A DNA stretch of 64,000 nucleotides from Cytophagales bacterium (GCA_004294445.1 REAZ01000031.1:53598-117597), one strand, 5' to 3'. Positions 18,192 to 27,913 are shown, counted from the stretch's first letter. Translations and numbers: made by a program. The notes: generated by a model not told the origin, from the sequence alone.

Positions 18192-21100
18192 TTAGAAACG
18201 ATAACGCAAGCCTATTTGCATTTGCCAGCGAGAGTTAAGCGTAAAGTCATTGAAAAAAGTATTTGTACGGTTGGCATCAAAGCTGTAGGTAGGCACGTTT
18301 TTATCATCTACACTTACGCCAAGCGGTTGCACCAAGCGCGTAGTAGAAGCTATTTGCCGCGTTCCCCAGCTTGAGCTAATCAAGTTGCCAAAGTTTAATA
18401 TATCAAGACTAAGCTGGATAGTATTGCCATTTGGGAGTTTGTAATCTTGCAAAATTCGCATATCCCATTTAGAGTACCAAGGATTTAGTGAAGCAAATTT
18501 TTCGGCATATTGTCCTCTGCGGCTGCTCAAATAGTCGTCTTGAGCAATAAATGTTCTAAAAGCTGTTCTTTGAGCATTTTGCTGTGCGGCATCACCTGAA
18601 AAACGCATTTGACTGATTTGGGCATCAGTAGGTACAAACATCAAATCGTTGTTAAAACCGCCATCATTATTGATATCGCCAGAGTAAGTAAAGCTGTAGC
18701 GATTGCCCTGCACATACTCACTGAATACGGCAATATTAGTAGCCCACTTACCGCCGCCGTAAGTAAATTTCTTTGCCAATACCCCAATAAATCTATGACG
18801 ATTCCCAAAAGGAGCAGGCCCTAAGATAGGTCGGTTAGAGTTTTGTACGTCTGAAGGGTTCAGGTCAAACACATCTGACGAAATTTCCACAGTAGTAGAG
18901 GCTCCGTCTTTGGCATCCAAAAAGTTATAACCACCTTTGATGTAAAGTCCATTTTTCCATGCCTTTTCTGCTTGAAGCTGTATATTGAGCGTACTTCCTA
19001 AATTATTATTAGTAAATACGTAGGCATTAGTAGCTCCGCCGAAAATTTGTGAACGGTCGCTATTCTGATAAACTGGGCGGTTGTCATCTCCTTGCAGGCG
19101 TGCTGTTGGTGTTTTTAAGCCCCAGTTTTGCACCATTACTGCATTGACATCTTTGGTATAAATCACGTCAGCCGATACCGTTACTCCATTTTTGAACTTA
19201 TGGTCATAACCCAAGTTTGTTCTCCAGACTTGTGGAAATTTGAAATTTGGGTCGGTTACGCAATAAAAGAAAAAAGCAGGGTTAGCTACCTGATTGCCAA
19301 TCCAGACAAATGGAAAACGCCCTGTAAATAAGCCTGAGCCGCCACGTAATTGCTGTGTGCGGTCTCCTTTTACGTCATAGTTAAAGCCGATACGTGGTGA
19401 AAATAGCGGCTTCTGAGAGGGCAAAGTAGTGCTGCTTAGTTTGGTAGGCTGTGCGTCTCCGTTAAAATATTGTATATCAGGGGCATAAACACCACCTGCC
19501 GATAGCAAGCCACCGTTGCGTGCTATGTTTTCTTCTACACGCTGTGCCGTATTGAAGTACAAAGGTACATCTACACGCAGACCGTAAGTAAGGGTAAGTT
19601 TGTCGCTTGCGGCGTATTCATCTTGCCCATAGATAGCCCATTGCCCAAGCGTAGTTTCTGCCAATGCCCATGTTCCTTTGGCATTATTGTTATTGAAGGC
19701 AGCGCGCGCACCCGCTACTTCATCAGCAAATCCTTTTGAGCGAATAAAAGATTCAGCCTCTGACATAGGCACATCAGGGAAAAACACTCTTGCTCCGTAT
19801 CCTGTTAAGTTAAAAGAGTTTTTAAAACTAAATCTCTCCAAACTTGTTCCAAAGGTAAGGGTGTGCTTGCCTGCGTAGATATTAAAGTTATTAGTAATTT
19901 GGAACACATATTGGTTAAGGCGGTTATTAATAGAAAAAGGCTCATGCCCCGCCACTATGTAGCGTACCCCATCTTTGCTAAAATTAACCACAGGAAAGGG
20001 AGAAGAAAAAGGGTCGCGTGTATCGTTAAATTGGGTATAGCCAACTTGTAATTTATTGGAGTATTTGCTACCAAACTGTGATTTTAGGTCTATGACGCTG
20101 CCAAAAATCTGATTGTTAATGCGGTAGCCCGAATTATAATATTGCAGGGTAATTGCATCGGGACCTCTTCTGCCAATAGCAGTAGGGTTTGCGGGTTTAT
20201 CTTTGAAGGCATCTAAGAAATTGACTGTTGCCGAGAGTTTATGGTTCTGGCTAATGTTCCAATCGAGTTTGAAAATACCTTTTTGGTTATTGGTATTGTG
20301 TTTATAGTTTTCATAAACTCCTGTTTCGTAGCCATGTACGCTGCGGAATAAGTTAGAAATATTATCCAAATCTGAAGCCAATACTCTGGAAACATTTGCC
20401 CCAGATGAGCCACGATTTGCCACAAAGTTAGAACCCAAATCTGAGCGGCGTTCCAATTCGAAGTTTGCAAAGAAAAATAGTTTATCTTTGATGATGGCAC
20501 CGCCAATGGCAAAACCTGTCTGCAAAGCACTCAAATCTCCTCGAAATACCTCCGCATCTTTTACTTTTGTGCCAATCATGTCCTTGTTGCGGTAAAATGC
20601 AAAAACTGTCCCCGTAAATTTGTTTGTCCCCGATTTTGTCACCGCATTGATGGCTGCACCCGTAAAGCCCGCTTGCGTAACGTCATAAGGAGCAACAGAA
20701 ACTTGAATCTGGTCGATGGCATCGAGTGATACTGCCTGTGCATCAGTTTGCCCACCGGGAGTAGCGGCATCAAGACCGAAGGGATTATTAAAGATAGCCC
20801 CGTCCAAAGAGTAGTTGTTGTACTGGCTATTCCTACCACCAAACGAGCCACCTTCTGCCGCCAAAGGAGTCAGACGGGTATAGTCTGCTGCCGAACGAGA
20901 GATAGTTGGCAGATTCTGTAGCTGTGAGTTGTCGATGTTCATGGCTGCCCCTGTGCGAGAGCTGTTCATCGAGGCATCCGCCGTTACTGATACTGCTTCG
21001 AGCGTAGTATTTTCCCCTCTTAACTTTGCATTGAGTACGAATTTCTGACCAAGTTGGAGGCTTATGCCCTCAAATTTTTCAGATTTGAAACCAATATAGC

Positions 21101-21344
21101 TCACTACTACTTCGTATGGACTGCCCACACGCATATTGGGAATGGTAAACCGACCATCATTGTTAGTAGCTGCTCCATACTGCGACCCCGAAGGCAAGTG
21201 CTTGGCGACTACAGTAGCCCCAATAAGTGCTTCTCCTTTTTCGTCAGTGATTACCCCGCTCATCGAGGCTGTGGTTACTTGGGCATACAGCGAGGCTGTA
21301 CATAGCCAAAGATTTAAGAAAATGAGTAAGTTTCTGAATTTCAT
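18192..21344 (-). CDS. TonB-dependent receptor with carboxypeptidase-regulatory-like domain (Oar-like)
   Basis: Outer-membrane protein of 1050 residues. A signal peptide (residues 1-21) is followed by a carboxypeptidase D regulatory-like beta-sandwich (about 25-115: 'SGVITDEKGEALIGATVVA', 'GRFTIPNMRVGSPYEVVVSYIGF'), then a plug domain ('DAIDQIQVSVAPYDVTQAGFTG') and a long beta-barrel ending in the aromatic 'LRYRF'. The 'NYSLDGAIFNNPFGLDA' block marks the Oar/OmpA-like branch of TonB receptors rather than SusC. Cargo is unknown. No SusD partner is adjacent; the upstream gene is a small lipoprotein on the same strand. Confidence 0.92.
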   Translation of the reverse strand: MKFRNLLIFLNLWLCTASLYAQVTTASMSGVITDEKGEALIGATVVAKHLPSGSQYGAATNNDGRFTIPNMRVGSPYEVVVSYIGFKSEKFEGISLQLGQKFVLNAKLRGENTTLEAVSVTADASMNSSRTGAAMNIDNSQLQNLPTISRSAADYTRLTPLAAEGGSFGGRNSQYNNYSLDGAIFNNPFGLDAATPGGQTDAQAVSLDAIDQIQVSVAPYDVTQAGFTGAAINAVTKSGTNKFTGTVFAFYRNKDMIGTKVKDAEVFRGDLSALQTGFAIGGAIIKDKLFFFANFELERRSDLGSNFVANRGSSGANVSRVLASDLDNISNLFRSVHGYETGVYENYKHNTNNQKGIFKLDWNISQNHKLSATVNFLDAFKDKPANPTAIGRRGPDAITLQYYNSGYRINNQIFGSVIDLKSQFGSKYSNKLQVGYTQFNDTRDPFSSPFPVVNFSKDGVRYIVAGHEPFSINNRLNQYVFQITNNFNIYAGKHTLTFGTSLERFSFKNSFNLTGYGARVFFPDVPMSEAESFIRSKGFADEVAGARAAFNNNNAKGTWALAETTLGQWAIYGQDEYAASDKLTLTYGLRVDVPLYFNTAQRVEENIARNGGLLSAGGVYAPDIQYFNGDAQPTKLSSTTLPSQKPLFSPRIGFNYDVKGDRTQQLRGGSGLFTGRFPFVWIGNQVANPAFFFYCVTDPNFKFPQVWRTNLGYDHKFKNGVTVSADVIYTKDVNAVMVQNWGLKTPTARLQGDDNRPVYQNSDRSQIFGGATNAYVFTNNNLGSTLNIQLQAEKAWKNGLYIKGGYNFLDAKDGASTTVEISSDVFDLNPSDVQNSNRPILGPAPFGNRHRFIGVLAKKFTYGGGKWATNIAVFSEYVQGNRYSFTYSGDINNDGGFNNDLMFVPTDAQISQMRFSGDAAQQNAQRTAFRTFIAQDDYLSSRRGQYAEKFASLNPWYSKWDMRILQDYKLPNGNTIQLSLDILNFGNLISSSWGTRQIASTTRLVQPLGVSVDDKNVPTYSFDANRTNTFFNDFTLNSRWQMQIGLRYRF

Positions 21345-21474
21345 AGATTACAATTTATGATTTTATGAATAAAATGTAAAATTATTGCAAAATTTACAAA
21401 AACAGATAGGCTCTGTATTAAGTATCTATTACAAATAAATGTTCATATTATCAAATTGTTAAATCTAAGTAAAT

Positions 21475-21521
21475 AACTTAAAGAGTAGCAAACTCCATAA
21501 AAATTTGCTACTCTTTAAGTT
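21475..21521 (-). terminator. Terminator of the 21.5-22.3 kb lipoprotein gene
   Basis: An 18-bp perfect stem (AACTTAAAGAGTAGCAAA with TTTGCTACTCTTTAAGTT, 11-nt loop) begins 2 nt after the stop codon. It is one of the most stable hairpins in the window. Confidence 0.88.
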
Positions 21522-21523
21522 TC

Positions 21524-22336
21524 TTAAGGCAGAGTGATTGTTCTGACTATGCTCCCGACTGTTACTGTAATTTGTTTGTCGCAAGTGCCGCTTCCGTAGT
21601 CTATCGTCATATTGGGTTTGCCCACAATTTTGATGAGGCTTGTTCCGCCTACAGGATAGAAGATACCGTTTTTTGCACAAGATAATTTGATAAGCAAAGG
21701 CGTAGTAATTTCTGTGGTAAAGCTCTCATTATTGTTATTTATCCCCGTACAAGTGCCTGTAATGCGTATTTCATTATCAGCAATTTGGCGAGGGTTGCTG
21801 CCCAAGTTAATTTCTGTTTTTCTTTGCAAACTTGTAATTGTAATTTTTCTGCTTGCATTGACAATAGCAAGGTTAGAGGCTGAAGTATTGTAAGAAAGTA
21901 CATTGCCACTTTTGGTGATATTGCTCTGTGTAATTGTTCCAGAGATAGTATAGCCTTCTGCTACATAGTTTTGGAAGGTAATGTTACGTTGGTTATCTGA
22001 AAAACTAACCGTAATTTTACCCGACCTGTTTTTGCCCCATACCCCTGCGCACCCCGTACCAAAGTCTATATTCACAGATTTTTGTTGGATGTTCAAATTG
22101 ATATTCCCGCAAGATTCTACTCTGCCGTTCCCTATACCATCAAAATTGCCGTCCATCGCATCATCAGCAGTAGCAATGGCATCATTGACAATTTGGTCTG
22201 CTTCGCCCGATTGTATGGCTGTAGTTTCATCAATAGTTGCATCAGGGCTAGCACTGTCGCTTTTCTTACAAGCTGTCGTACCGAAAAATAATCCTAAAAA
22301 AAGTACCAGCAAGATTTTTTTCAACACTACTTTCAT
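21524..22336 (-). CDS. Lipoprotein of unknown function
   Basis: A 270-residue lipoprotein: signal 'ILLVLFLGLFFGTTAC' with Cys23 as the lipidation site, followed by a Ser/Asp-rich spacer and an acidic helix-like 'ETTAIQSGEADQIVNDAIATADDAMDG'. The rest is a string of beta strands with 'GRVESCGNINLNIQQKS', 'GTGCAGVWGKNRSGKI', 'GTCTGINNNNESF' and 'YGSGTCDKQITVTVG', suggesting two disulfide-linked beta-sandwich units. I recognise the general type (a Bacteroidota surface lipoprotein of the Cys-rich beta class) but no named family. It precedes the TonB receptor gene, separated by its own terminator. Confidence 0.7.
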   Translation of the reverse strand: MKVVLKKILLVLFLGLFFGTTACKKSDSASPDATIDETTAIQSGEADQIVNDAIATADDAMDGNFDGIGNGRVESCGNINLNIQQKSVNIDFGTGCAGVWGKNRSGKITVSFSDNQRNITFQNYVAEGYTISGTITQSNITKSGNVLSYNTSASNLAIVNASRKITITSLQRKTEINLGSNPRQIADNEIRITGTCTGINNNNESFTTEITTPLLIKLSCAKNGIFYPVGGTSLIKIVGKPNMTIDYGSGTCDKQITVTVGSIVRTITLP

Positions 22337-22499
22337 AATTTTACGAGTTTAATTTTTTATAAAGTAAAAATAAAATACAGAATAAAAAACCTACTGCAAA
22401 AATTAGGACAAGTATTTGCTATTAGTAGGAAATAAGTATTATTTACTGCTATTTACTGATTTGCCCCCAAAATTTTTAGAAAATAAAAGTCTATAAATT

Positions 22500-23240
22500 A
22501 TGAAAAGGGACAATCATAACATCAAATTAATCAGCTTATTTGTCATTTTTTTTAGTTTTGTTTCCACAGTTTTCGCCCAAAATCAGGGGGAAGGTCTTGG
22601 CTCATGGAATATTATTAATGTAAAGTTAAAGATAAATAACCGATGGAGTATGTTTATCGAGCCACAGCTTAGGAGTCTGGCTTTTTACCAACAGTTTCAT
22701 TACTACGAAATAAAAAGCGGATTTAGTTATAATATTGACCAAAATTTTTCCATATCTACAGGCATAGGTACTTATAATACCTACAGCGAAGGTGGCAATT
22801 TTCATGCTCCACTAAAACAAGGAGAAATTCGTACATGGCTACAAATTGCTATGAATGAGAGTTTTGGCAAGCTAAAATTTGAGCATAGGTACAGGGCAGA
22901 GCAACGTTTTGCCAATAGTACCTATCGCAATCGGTTCAGGTATAGGCTAAACCTTGCTATACCCCTTAACCACAAGGGAATAATCCTCAATACTTTCTAC
23001 GCTATTGTCTGGAATGAAATTTTTTTTACAGATAACGAACCTTATTTTGAGAGAAATAGATTTTTTACAGGCATTGGTTACAAATTAAACGAAACTTTGG
23101 CGACCCAAGTAGGTTATTTACACCAATTTGATTATAAGCTAAACGATGAAACAGGGCGAAGTTTCTTGCAGATTTCTTTGCTTTTAAACTTTGATTTGAA
23201 AGATGTAAAGCATGGATTTCACCCCGCTATATCAGATTAA
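22500..23240 (+). CDS. DUF2490 family outer-membrane beta-barrel protein
   Basis: A 246-residue exported protein: N-terminal signal ('LISLFVIFFSFVSTVFA') and then regular amphipathic beta strands with alternating aromatic residues, as in an 8- to 12-strand barrel. 'GSWNIINVKLKINNRWSMFIEPQLR', 'FEHRYRAEQRF' and 'YRNRFRYRLNLAIPL' are the conserved stretches of DUF2490. It ends in a long strand ('RSFLQISLLLNFDLK'). Function is unknown; the family is widespread in Bacteroidota. The next gene begins 75 nt later. Confidence 0.85.
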   Translation: MKRDNHNIKLISLFVIFFSFVSTVFAQNQGEGLGSWNIINVKLKINNRWSMFIEPQLRSLAFYQQFHYYEIKSGFSYNIDQNFSISTGIGTYNTYSEGGNFHAPLKQGEIRTWLQIAMNESFGKLKFEHRYRAEQRFANSTYRNRFRYRLNLAIPLNHKGIILNTFYAIVWNEIFFTDNEPYFERNRFFTGIGYKLNETLATQVGYLHQFDYKLNDETGRSFLQISLLLNFDLKDVKHGFHPAISD

Positions 23241-23315
23241 TTGGTTTTCTCAAAGCCAATCACTACCTTTGGCACTAAGCAAGGTGATAAGGAGTTAAAA
23301 TAAAATAGACCAAAA

Positions 23316-23642
23316 ATGACAATCCAAGAAGTACAAAAAACAGTAGATGAATGGATTAACTCTGTAGGAGTGAGATACTACAGCGAGCTAACCAATACCG
23401 CAATTTTGATGGAGGAAGTGGGCGAAGTAGCACGCATCATGGCGCGCAAGTACGGCGACCAATCTTTCAAACAATCGGATACGGAAATAGACTTGGCAGA
23501 TGAAATGGCTGACGTGCTGTTTGTATTGGTTTGTTTGGCAAACCAAACGGGCATAGACCTTACCGCAGCCCTGCAAAAAAACTTGGCTAAGAAAACAATA
23601 CGCGATGCAGAAAGGCACAAGAACAATGAGAAATTAAAATAA
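23316..23642 (+). CDS. MazG-like nucleotide pyrophosphohydrolase
   Basis: A 108-residue single MazG domain that would hydrolyse NTPs or dNTPs to the monophosphate and pyrophosphate, a house-cleaning activity. Metal-binding signatures are complete: 'LMEEVGEVARIM' (ExxxE-type) in one helix and 'DLADEMADVLFVLVCLA' (ExxD) in the next. The length fits the short all-alpha NTP-PPase group (iMazG/YpjD-like), commonly present as one copy in Bacteroidota. It converges with the UMF1 transporter gene with 5 nt between stop codons. Confidence 0.92.
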   Translation: MTIQEVQKTVDEWINSVGVRYYSELTNTAILMEEVGEVARIMARKYGDQSFKQSDTEIDLADEMADVLFVLVCLANQTGIDLTAALQKNLAKKTIRDAERHKNNEKLK

Positions 23643-23647
23643 ATTTC

Positions 23648-24967
23648 TTAAAATTCAGTTTTGAGGGCTGTAGGAGTGATGACACGTACTCTGCTCATTA
23701 CCAATGCCCCTACGATAAAAAAGCAAGCCAACGTGAGCATACTGTTTCTCATATTGCCGTCAGAAAGTTGGGTGATGAAGCCATTGAGGAAAGTACCAAT
23801 GACAATGGAAACTTTCTCTAATACATCATAAAAGCTAAAATAGGAAGCCGTATGCTTGTCGTTGCTATCGCTACTTTCGGGCAGAAGTTTGGCGTAAGTG
23901 GCACGAGATAGCGACTGAACCCCTCCCATAACAGCACCGAGCAAGGCTGCCAATAGATAAAACTGTGTTTTAGAGCCGACAAAATAGCCTCCTATACAGA
24001 TAGATATCCAAATGAAAAGCAACAGCATCAAAGCAAACTGATTGCCTTTTCTTTCAGAGATTTGGGCGGTGATAAAAGCACCTACGATAGCCACTATTTG
24101 CAAAAGCAAAACCACACCTATCAGTTCGCTACTCTCCATTTTTATCTCTTTTTCTGCAAAAATTGCTGCTATCAATAGCAAAGTCTGTACGCCCGTGCTA
24201 TAGCAAAAAAATGAAATCAGAAAACGCTTGATATTTGGGTGATGCTGTACGGAGTACCAAACATCTTTTAGTTCGTGGAATCCCTTAGAAAGCACGTCTA
24301 TGTTAATAGGTTTTGCCGTAGGCGTATCTTTTAGGTAGTAAAAAGTAATCTGCGAAAAGCCTATCCACCAAATACCAACCGTAATAAAAGAAATTTTTGA
24401 GGCGATGCCTGCCCCTTCTAAACCAAACAATTCAGGGTTTAGAACCATGATGAGGTTGAAAATTAGGAGTAAGGTGCTACCAAAATACCCCATAGAAAAA
24501 CCTCTTGCACTTACCGCATCGTAGCGGTCGGGAGTAGCTATTTCGGGCAAAAACGCATTGTAAAATACCAAACCTCCTGCAAAGCCGATGCTTGCCGTTA
24601 CCGCCGCAAAAATTCCTAATTCTACATTTGAGCCATCAAAGAAAAAAAGTGTAAAGCAAGCCGCCGCCCCAAGCATCGTAAAAAAACGCATAAACATTTT
24701 CTTCTTTCCGCTATAGTCCGATATGCCCGAAAGCATGGGCAGCAAAAATGAAATGATAAGAAACGAAAAACTATAAGCATAACTTAGCAAAACTGTATTT
24801 TCTATCTGATAACCAAGGAAAGAAACCATGTTGCCGCCAAAAGCGGTTCGAGTCGCTTGGTTGTAATAGATAGGAAAAATAGCGGCAGTGATTACCAAAG
24901 AGTAGGCAGAGTTTGCCCAGTCAAAAAAGCACCAAGCATTAATAATTTTTTTATCGTTTTGTACCAT
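23648..24967 (-). CDS. MFS transporter of the UMF1 (Atg22-like) family
   Basis: Inner-membrane carrier of 439 residues with about 12 membrane helices. The N terminus 'INAWCFFDWANSAYSLVITAAIFPIYY' is the hallmark of the UMF1/Atg22 family. 'LLPMLSGISDYSGKKK' is the MFS loop 2-3 motif, and 'GGVQSLSRATYAKLLPE' near residue 345 is also conserved. In yeast, Atg22 exports amino acids from the vacuole; bacterial substrates are unknown. No partner gene is adjacent. Confidence 0.92.
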   Translation of the reverse strand: MVQNDKKIINAWCFFDWANSAYSLVITAAIFPIYYNQATRTAFGGNMVSFLGYQIENTVLLSYAYSFSFLIISFLLPMLSGISDYSGKKKMFMRFFTMLGAAACFTLFFFDGSNVELGIFAAVTASIGFAGGLVFYNAFLPEIATPDRYDAVSARGFSMGYFGSTLLLIFNLIMVLNPELFGLEGAGIASKISFITVGIWWIGFSQITFYYLKDTPTAKPINIDVLSKGFHELKDVWYSVQHHPNIKRFLISFFCYSTGVQTLLLIAAIFAEKEIKMESSELIGVVLLLQIVAIVGAFITAQISERKGNQFALMLLLFIWISICIGGYFVGSKTQFYLLAALLGAVMGGVQSLSRATYAKLLPESSDSNDKHTASYFSFYDVLEKVSIVIGTFLNGFITQLSDGNMRNSMLTLACFFIVGALVMSRVRVITPTALKTEF

Positions 24968-25046
24968 ATCTAAGCAAACTATGATTTTTTAGCAAAATAA
25001 TGACTTTATAGTTTAATTGCTTTATATTGTTCATATTTATTTAGTA

Positions 25047-25143
25047 ACATAAGTTACGTTTTCCATTATTTTGGTCTGCACCGCATTTTAAGGTGTTTTA
25101 AACAGTCAGACCTGCGGTGCAGACTGTCTTGTGCAACTTAGGT
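25047..25143. repeat. Hairpin element with imperfect terminal inverted repeats
   Basis: GTCTGCACCGCA and TGCGGTGCAGAC form a 12-bp perfect stem. The outer edges (ACATAAGTTACG and GTGCAACTTAGGT) are imperfect inverted repeats of each other. The element fills most of the gap between two minus-strand genes. Layout resembles a REP-like or miniature mobile element; only one copy is seen here, so it could also simply be a terminator region. Confidence 0.45.
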
Positions 25144-26481
25144 TTAGTAGTTCAAATAAAATGTGGTAAGCATTTTTTCCATTTCGGTACGGATAGCGGC
25201 TGTAGGTTGTAAGAAATGGTTATTCATAAAAGCAAAACAAAGTCGCTTACCCGATTTGGTAATAAGATAGCCACTCAAGCACGCATTATTGCTCAAAGAA
25301 CCCGTTTTGCCAAAAACGAAGGGCGGATAGCTTTTAAACAAATTGCGTAATGTCCCTGTCTTGCCGCCAATCGCCAACATATCGAACAGACGCTTTTCGC
25401 CCGTCTTATCTGTAGCTATTTCTTTGTAAATTTTTAGTAACAATTCTACCTGTGAGCGTGGGCTAAATAAGTTCATGCGCGATAACCCAGAGCCATCTAC
25501 CCATCTTGGTTTGTCTGTAAAATCACTGAGGTAATTTTTGAGCATAAAATCTATGGTACTTTGCGTATTTACTTGACCTTCTGCTATTTGACTACTACAC
25601 ATCAGCAAAATCTGTTCTGCCAAAAAATTATCGCTTGGCTGCAACATTCGGCGGTAAAGGCTGTCAGCCTCAAAACTTTTGAGGGTATTTATTTCGCTTT
25701 TTTTGTATGGATAGCGAATGTATTTTACTTCTTTTTTTAGTGTATCAGTTAGCAAATGCGCAGTCAAATCTGCCGAAGTAACAAAGGGAACTTCCTGACT
25801 TTGAGGCTTTTCTGTTTTTTTCAAAGAATAGGTAAAATCATTTTCCCGTATTTTTCTCTGTACCAACAAGCCATCGCCCATTTTGCTATCTTCTTTGAGG
25901 TTGGTGCGGAAAAAGGAAGGACTTACTTCTATTTGTTTTTCTGTATGGGTAGAAAAAGTAACGTAGTTACCATAAATAGGGAAAATAGACTTTTCAACCG
26001 AATAATACTCATTATAATCGTCCCATGACCAGCCATCGCCAAAGTGCAAATCTTTCCAATTAGCATCTGAAAAATAAATTTTCTCTTTTCTATTTTTCAA
26101 AAAATCCATAACTGTCGGATTGCCAAACTCTGCATGAAGGAAAGTAGGATTGCCTGTGCCAAAAATAATCAGAGAATCGGGACGTACAAGATACTGTATA
26201 GCAGGGGTTTGCGTTCCAACTTCCTTCCCCAAAATTTTTAATCCTGCATAAAAAGTAAAAAGTTTGGTCGTAGAGGCAGGCGTAAAATATTTATCGTGAT
26301 TGTGCTGTACTATATAGGTTTGCTTGTCCATATCAAACACACTTACACCTATCAGCGTTTTTTGATGCAGAGGGTTATTTTGCACATACTTTGCAAATTT
26401 TTTATCAGAAAAGATAGAAGAACTTGGCTTACAAGAGGAAAAAAGACTGATAAGCAAAGCAATGGTACATAAGTTTTTCAT
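25144..26481 (-). CDS. dacB: D-alanyl-D-alanine carboxypeptidase/endopeptidase, PBP4 (S13) family lipoprotein
   Basis: Peptidoglycan-remodelling enzyme of peptidase family S13, 445 residues from ATG 26481. The active-site set is complete: 'PASTTKLFT' (SxxK), 'QPSDNFLAEQ' (SxN) and 'FGKTGSLSNN' (KTG). The N terminus 'LCTIALLISLFSSC' is a lipoprotein signal, so the enzyme is probably tethered in the periplasm or outer membrane. I prefer this start to the upstream ATG at 26517 because it places the signal correctly. It would trim pentapeptide side chains or cut cross-links. Confidence 0.92.
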   Translation of the reverse strand: MKNLCTIALLISLFSSCKPSSSIFSDKKFAKYVQNNPLHQKTLIGVSVFDMDKQTYIVQHNHDKYFTPASTTKLFTFYAGLKILGKEVGTQTPAIQYLVRPDSLIIFGTGNPTFLHAEFGNPTVMDFLKNRKEKIYFSDANWKDLHFGDGWSWDDYNEYYSVEKSIFPIYGNYVTFSTHTEKQIEVSPSFFRTNLKEDSKMGDGLLVQRKIRENDFTYSLKKTEKPQSQEVPFVTSADLTAHLLTDTLKKEVKYIRYPYKKSEINTLKSFEADSLYRRMLQPSDNFLAEQILLMCSSQIAEGQVNTQSTIDFMLKNYLSDFTDKPRWVDGSGLSRMNLFSPRSQVELLLKIYKEIATDKTGEKRLFDMLAIGGKTGTLRNLFKSYPPFVFGKTGSLSNNACLSGYLITKSGKRLCFAFMNNHFLQPTAAIRTEMEKMLTTFYLNY

Positions 26482-26597
26482 GATTTTGTCGCTAATTTTC
26501 GTGAAAATACGATACAAAATCCAAAAATACTCAAGAGTTTGGAGATTTGATAAAAATAGTTGAAAAATCGTGCTTAGAGGAGTTTTGTATCACAAAG

Positions 26598-27395
26598 CTA
26601 ATCGCCGCCACCATCACCACCGCCGTCCCCGCCACCATCGCTACCGCCATCTCCTGCTCCGTCTAAGGCATCTCCAATTTCTGAAATCACATCACTTAGT
26701 GTTTCTATCATGTCTGTCATTTCTTCAAGTTCTTCCTGCCTAAGTCCTCTGAGCAGGGAGTCAAGAGTTGCTGCAAAGTCATCTTTCTCAAAGAGTTGGT
26801 TCAGATTGTTTGTTAAAATTTTTTGTTCTTCTGCATTTTTTTCTACAAAAACTTGGTCAATGGTCTTTGCGGCTTTGAGTAGCCTTAGAAGCATAAAAGT
26901 TTGCAAGTCGGGATAGGTTTGCGATAGGATAGCCCTCTCTAACTTGTCTTTTAGTGCTTTGAGCGTAGCACCATCTTGGAGTATATTGGTGGTATAAACT
27001 TTCATACCCAAGAGTTTGATAGGCTTTTCGCCAATAATATTTTTGCTTTTCAGCATTTTGTTAGTTTGCGTTTTTAGTTCGTTACTTTCCATTTTCAGGA
27101 CTTTTAACCAATTTACAAGCGTTTTTTCGTGCTTTTTTCCAAAAAGTGCATAAAAATGCTTTTTATTCTCTATTTTTTCAAGCAATTCTTTTATCCAGAT
27201 GCTTTTAATTTGCACTTCGGTATTTAGCATAAGTTCCTTTTGCTCTGAAAAGACCATGCTACCCGACAAAATCTGCTCGAAAAGCAAAGCCGCACAAAGC
27301 CCATACTCAAATTTGGGATGGGAGTGCCAAGCAGAAAAAGTATGCTTATAGCTATTAAAAGAAAGGAGAAAAAACTCTTCCGTAAGCGTTTGCAT
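26598..27395 (-). CDS. GOLPH3/VPS74 (GPP34)-like protein with Gly-Asp tail
   Basis: A 265-residue protein. The first 200 residues follow the GPP34 pattern: 'TEEFFLLSF', then 'YGLCAALLFEQILSGSMVF', a helix pair, 'KSKNIIGEKPIKLLGMKVY', and 'LERAILSQTYPDLQTFMLLRLLKAA'. Eukaryotic GOLPH3 binds PI4P and Golgi enzymes; bacterial homologues are uncharacterised. The end is unusual: after 'EIGDALDGAGDGG' come repeats of Gly-Gly-(Gly/Ser)-Asp to the stop, an acidic flexible tail. It is the last gene of a minus-strand set with the next two or three entries, 20 nt after its neighbour. Confidence 0.7.
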   Translation of the reverse strand: MQTLTEEFFLLSFNSYKHTFSAWHSHPKFEYGLCAALLFEQILSGSMVFSEQKELMLNTEVQIKSIWIKELLEKIENKKHFYALFGKKHEKTLVNWLKVLKMESNELKTQTNKMLKSKNIIGEKPIKLLGMKVYTTNILQDGATLKALKDKLERAILSQTYPDLQTFMLLRLLKAAKTIDQVFVEKNAEEQKILTNNLNQLFEKDDFAATLDSLLRGLRQEELEEMTDMIETLSDVISEIGDALDGAGDGGSDGGGDGGGDGGGD

Positions 27396-27415
27396 AGAAA
27401 AAAATATGGTTATCT

Positions 27416-27913
27416 TTAAGCCATCACAGTTTCAAAATATTTCGATAGCCAGCTTTGGCTTGCCGCAATTTTCCAATTTCGGTCTAATTCTTCTTTTGTC
27501 TGAACTATATTATTAAAAATAATAGTTTCAGGAGAGAATTCGCCGCTTGCTATTTTTTGTCTGATGTCTTTGTTTTTTAGTGTCTTGATGTTGCCATTTT
27601 CCAAATAGGCAACTGTCAGTCTATCAAATAGTTTGAGGTCAAACATTTGTTCTATTTGCCTGATAATCGCTACAGACTTATCAATCGAGCAGCCGCTTGG
27701 TTCGTGGTAACTGCCGTCAACTGCCAAGCAGATAAAGCGATGATAAAGCACCTGAAAAGAGGCTTGCAAAGGATGCTGATGGGCTTCCCAAGCAGAGGTA
27801 AACTGTAGCAACGCTACGTCTATTGAGGTACATTCTTCCTTGCTCAAATCTCTGTCCGCCTGATAAATCCAGACCCTGCTATTATTTGGTAACTCGTTGA
27901 AATTGATGTACAT
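27416..27913 (-). CDS. Conserved Bacteroidota protein, usually annotated as 'ABC transporter ATPase'
   Basis: A 165-residue cytoplasmic protein. 'SRVWIYQADRDLSKEE', 'FTSAWEAHQHPLQASFQVLYHRFICLAVD' and 'SGCSIDKSVAIIRQIEQMFD' identify a family found across Bacteroidota and often labelled ABC transporter ATPase. There is no Walker A, signature or Walker B motif, so that label is not supported by the sequence. The conserved GCSID block hints at a catalytic or binding site. It sits 20 nt upstream of the GPP34-like gene and 90 nt downstream of the coiled-coil gene. Confidence 0.8.
   Translation of the reverse strand: MYINFNELPNNSRVWIYQADRDLSKEECTSIDVALLQFTSAWEAHQHPLQASFQVLYHRFICLAVDGSYHEPSGCSIDKSVAIIRQIEQMFDLKLFDRLTVAYLENGNIKTLKNKDIRQKIASGEFSPETIIFNNIVQTKEELDRNWKIAASQSWLSKYFETVMA

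Noticed and set aside
27416..27913. ABC transporter ATPase label for this family
   Set aside because: No Walker A, ABC signature or Walker B motif is present, so the common database label is not supported.
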